A program made the position numbers and the translations under genes. The notes beneath the pieces are model-generated. The model saw nothing but the letters and a program-made list of their open reading frames with translations, made no database searches and had not been told where the DNA came from. DNA of 49,097 nucleotides from Ruminococcaceae bacterium UBA5295 (GTDB lineage: Bacteria > Bacillota > Clostridia > Oscillospirales > Acutalibacteraceae), in the NCBI GenBank assembly GCA_002411365.1, contig DHSD01000025.1:1-49097 (forward strand). The letters run 5' to 3'. Below, piece by piece: positions 47,054-49,097 of the stretch. Positions within the stretch are counted from its first letter, which is position 1; every line of letters starts with the position of its first letter.

Positions 47054-49097
47054 ACAGTGGAATAAGGCGGAACAAAGGTTTCGGTAAAAAGCGGTCACGC
47101 GGGCAGGCACAGAGGCACGGCAATGCTGAAAGGGCAAAAGATTTTCGCGGCACGTCGCGCCGTCTCCTTTTTTACCTGAAACCTCAGCTGCCAAAGCTGG
47201 CTGTTGTCTTTTGTTTTGCGCTTGCAAGCACCATCTTTACTGTCAAAGCTCCGAAGCTCGTCGGTGACTCCACCAATATACTGACTGATGGCTTTATTTC
47301 AAAATCTACAGTGAACTCCACTGAAAAGATACAGAAAAAAATAGATCCGCCAGTAAAGTCCATAATTCAGAAGCTTGAAGCCGGAAGGGAAAACACCGTG
47401 CGCCAAGTCGGCACCGCAGTTGAGAAAAAATTTGCGGAAGAAGTCAGCACGTCGAAACAGAAAGCTTACGGCGAGGCTGAAAAGAAGGCCGGCGCCGCAG
47501 TTGAGGCAAAGTTTCGTGAAACCCTTTCAGCCAGCAGCCAACAGGCTTACAGCAAAGCTGCAAAAGCCGCGGACGCCGCCGCTAAAAATAGATTTCAGAA
47601 AGCGCTTGCGGCTAAAAAGCAACAGATATACAGCACTGCGGTTAAAAAGGCTGACGATGCTGCGGAAAAAGTGTTCAATGAAACAGTCTCAAAGCAGAAA
47701 AATGAGGCATATCTCAACGCCGAAAAAGCTGTTGAAAAGCGCTTTGCAGCCATTCCGGTAACACCCGAGGCCTCAGCAGCAAAGCGGACAGCAACAAAGC
47801 AGGCAGATGATGCCGTCGACGCGCAGTTTGCAAAACAGCAGCCCGCCTTACAGGCTAAGTTTAATGCGGCTAAAAAGCAGGCCGAGCAGCAGGCAAGAGC
47901 CGCCGTCGACGCGCAGTTTGCAAAGCAGCAGCCCGCCTTACAAGTTAAGTTTAATGCGGCTAAAAAGCAGGCCGAGCAGCAGGCAAGAGCCGCCGTCGAC
48001 GCACAGTTTGCAAAGCAGCAGCCCGCCTTACAGGTTAAGCTTAATGCGGCTAAAAAGCAGGCCGAGCAGCAGGCAAGAGCCGCCGTCGACGCACAGTTTG
48101 CGAAGCAGCAGCCCGAACTTCAGAAAAAGTTAAATAGCGTAAAGAAAGATGCTGAGGCAAAAGCAAAAAGCACCTTCTCGCAGGAAGCACTGAAAAAGGC
48201 AGGTCTTACGCAGGCAGAATTTCAGGCACTTAAAGACGTTGTTGCCGTACCATATGTCAGCACACTAAAAAGCAATGATTTAAAAGCAAACGCTGTGCAG
48301 AAACTTTTCAGCCTTTCAAAAAAGCTGCCGGCCGAGTATTTAAAAAAAGTGCCGAGCATTTCACAGTCTGATTTTGACCGCGGGGTCAATGACGTGCGAA
48401 AATATGGCGGCGCCATACCGTTCGCGGCACTTTGGGATTCACTTATGCGCCTGCTTATTGTGTTCGCTCTAAGTGCCCTCACTACATTTGCAATGCAGTA
48501 TATTATGTCTGACGTAGCGCAGAAAACAGTTTCTGTACTCCGGCAGCAGGTTGATGAAAAACTTTCCCGCTTGCCGCTAAGCTATTTTGACTCCCATGCA
48601 AACGGCGACATACTTAGCCGCATGACGAATGATATAGACACGATATCTTCGACGCTGCAGCAGAGCCTGACGCAGATAATAACGTCACTTTTCCAGATTA
48701 TCGGCTATATATGGATGATGGTAAGCATAAATATCGTCCTCACGCTAATAGTGCTCGCAACGCTTCCGCTTTATCTGCTTGCCACGATGTTCATCACTAA
48801 TCATTCGCAGAAATACTATTCAGCACAGCAAAAGCACCTCGGCGCCCTGAGCGGGCATACGGAAGAGATGTTTATGGGTCACACTGTCGTTAAGGCATTT
48901 GGCCATGAAAAGCAGTCGGTCAAAACATTCCGCGGCATAAACGACAAACTGTACGAGTCAGGCTGGAGGGCCCAGTTTTATTCAGGCATAATGATGCCGC
49001 TGATGAATTTCATCGGCAATATCGGCTATGTGCTTATCGCCGTTATAGGCGGAATCTTTGTTACAAAGCAGTATCTTAACCTTGGTGATATCGTATC
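47050..49097 (+). CDS. ABC exporter subunit with a ~370-residue repetitive extracytoplasmic insert (3' end outside window)
   Basis: 682 codons visible, open to the edge; ATG 47050 overlaps the preceding stop (ATGA). A basic N-terminal tail (~1-35) and elbow helix (RRLLFYLKPQLPKL) lead to TM1 (~48-68) and the conserved APKLVGDSTNILTDGF. After residue ~82 homologues normally reach TM2 within a few tens of residues. Here TM2 begins near residue 466 (MRLLIVFALSALTTFAMQYIM), followed by standard exporter sequence (LPLSYFDSHANGDILSRMTNDIDTISSTLQQSLTQIITS). The insert is Ala/Lys/Gln/Glu-rich: units at 121-147, 148-174, 175-201, 202-227, a linker with PVTP to 254, four 30-residue units at 255-374, then a less repetitive helical part to ~455. 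No Cys in the insert. Topology places it outside the membrane. The ATPase domain is not in view. Confidence 0.93.
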   Translation, partial: MNSGIRRNKGFGKKRSRGQAQRHGNAERAKDFRGTSRRLLFYLKPQLPKLAVVFCFALASTIFTVKAPKLVGDSTNILTDGFISKSTVNSTEKIQKKIDPPVKSIIQKLEAGRENTVRQVGTAVEKKFAEEVSTSKQKAYGEAEKKAGAAVEAKFRETLSASSQQAYSKAAKAADAAAKNRFQKALAAKKQQIYSTAVKKADDAAEKVFNETVSKQKNEAYLNAEKAVEKRFAAIPVTPEASAAKRTATKQADDAVDAQFAKQQPALQAKFNAAKKQAEQQARAAVDAQFAKQQPALQVKFNAAKKQAEQQARAAVDAQFAKQQPALQVKLNAAKKQAEQQARAAVDAQFAKQQPELQKKLNSVKKDAEAKAKSTFSQEALKKAGLTQAEFQALKDVVAVPYVSTLKSNDLKANAVQKLFSLSKKLPAEYLKKVPSISQSDFDRGVNDVRKYGGAIPFAALWDSLMRLLIVFALSALTTFAMQYIMSDVAQKTVSVLRQQVDEKLSRLPLSYFDSHANGDILSRMTNDIDTISSTLQQSLTQIITSLFQIIGYIWMMVSINIVLTLIVLATLPLYLLATMFITNHSQKYYSAQQKHLGALSGHTEEMFMGHTVVKAFGHEKQSVKTFRGINDKLYESGWRAQFYSGIMMPLMNFIGNIGYVLIAVIGGIFVTKQYLNLGDIV
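47410..47731 (+). repeat. Degenerate 27-residue coding repeats upstream of the 90-bp repeats
   Basis: Four units of 27, 27, 27 and 26 codons align as (G/D)-x-A-(V/A)-x-x-x-F at positions 1-8, a Tyr at position 20 (AY/IY) and a closing A-x-K-A. DNA identity between units is low, so they are older than the 90-bp repeats. They lack proline, unlike the 30-residue units. Confidence 0.75.
47812..48171 (+). repeat. Four tandem 90-bp in-frame repeats in the exporter gene
   Basis: Units start at 47812, 47902, 47992 and 48082. The first three differ at only a handful of bases (for example CAG-GCT / CAA-GTT / CAG-GTT before AAG); the fourth is diverged in its second half. Each encodes 30 residues beginning AVDAQFAKQQP and ending in AEQQARA, with one Pro at position 11. 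The near identity suggests recent duplication or gene conversion, and copy number may vary. Confidence 0.95.

Noticed and set aside
47375..48133. Open frames in the +2/+3 registers over the exporter insert, including a Ser/Pro-rich repeated 108-codon frame at 47807-48133
   Set aside because: They are shadows of the 90-bp repeats. The exporter frame is open from 47050 to the edge, overlaps the upstream stop by ATGA and encodes recognisable membrane segments on both sides.
47812..48171. CRISPR-like array
   Set aside because: The units are contiguous 90-bp coding repeats with no spacers, in frame with a membrane protein.

Overview
The window looks like the chromosome of a spore-forming member of the Clostridia, most likely an Oscillospirales/Ruminococcaceae-type genome. 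The evidence is a spoIIR gene, an AddAB (not RecBCD) recombination system, the dnaX-ybaB-recR and dnaG-rpoD arrangements, Gram-positive-type SD sequences and promoters, frequent TTG starts, and a CD1247-type zinc-ribbon protein next to efp. The host DNA is of roughly balanced base composition. The first 1.7 kb is clearly more AT-rich and belongs to an integrated mobile element.

Layout. 1-1770: the end of an integrated element, with a truncated small gene, a tyrosine integrase and four direct repeats, abutting the 3' end of ssrA (tmRNA). 1771-5554: ssrA, smpB, recR, ybaB, dnaX and an SRP RNA, all on the minus strand. 5700-9200: a type-4 uracil-DNA glycosylase (+), trmB and a YbaK-type deacylase (-), then apbE and a NusG-II domain protein (+). 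9250-11800: CD1247-like protein, efp, aroQ, yqeG and rpsU (-). 12006-29709: a long minus-strand information-processing block: rpmE, yigZ, dgt, dnaG, rpoD, rrf2, rpoB, rpoC, rpsL, rpsG, fusA, tuf (listed in transcription order, 29.7 kb down to 12 kb). 29881-34363: two GT4 glycosyltransferases flanking an aldehyde dehydrogenase. 34437-43106: addB-addA-DUF421-DUF4363 and spoIIR (-). 43339-44668: a cyclophilin and a DUF434 protein (+). 44720 to the end: a MarR regulator and a two-gene ABC exporter (+), the second gene running off the window.

How the genes work together. The central block supplies transcription (RpoB, RpoC, SigA), translation (S12, S7, EF-G, EF-Tu, EF-P, L31, S21), ribosome rescue (tmRNA/SmpB), protein targeting (SRP RNA), replication (DnaX, DnaG) and repair (RecR, AddAB, UDG). 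The apbE/NusG-II pair suggests flavinylation of extracytoplasmic proteins. The MarR-ABC-ABC operon has a strong promoter followed by two tandem dyads, the standard arrangement for an auto-repressed, inducible multidrug-type exporter.

The most unusual item is the second exporter subunit (47050 onward). Between its first and second transmembrane helices it carries about 370 residues where family members normally have a short loop. The insert is Ala/Lys/Gln/Glu-rich, made of four units of about 27 residues followed by four 30-residue units, three of which are nearly identical at the DNA level. By topology it lies outside the membrane. Other points worth attention are a short open frame plus terminator-like hairpin in the rpoB leader, a 34-bp dyad between spoIIR and the cyclophilin gene, iterated sites between integrase and ssrA, and an acidic low-complexity tail on RpoB.
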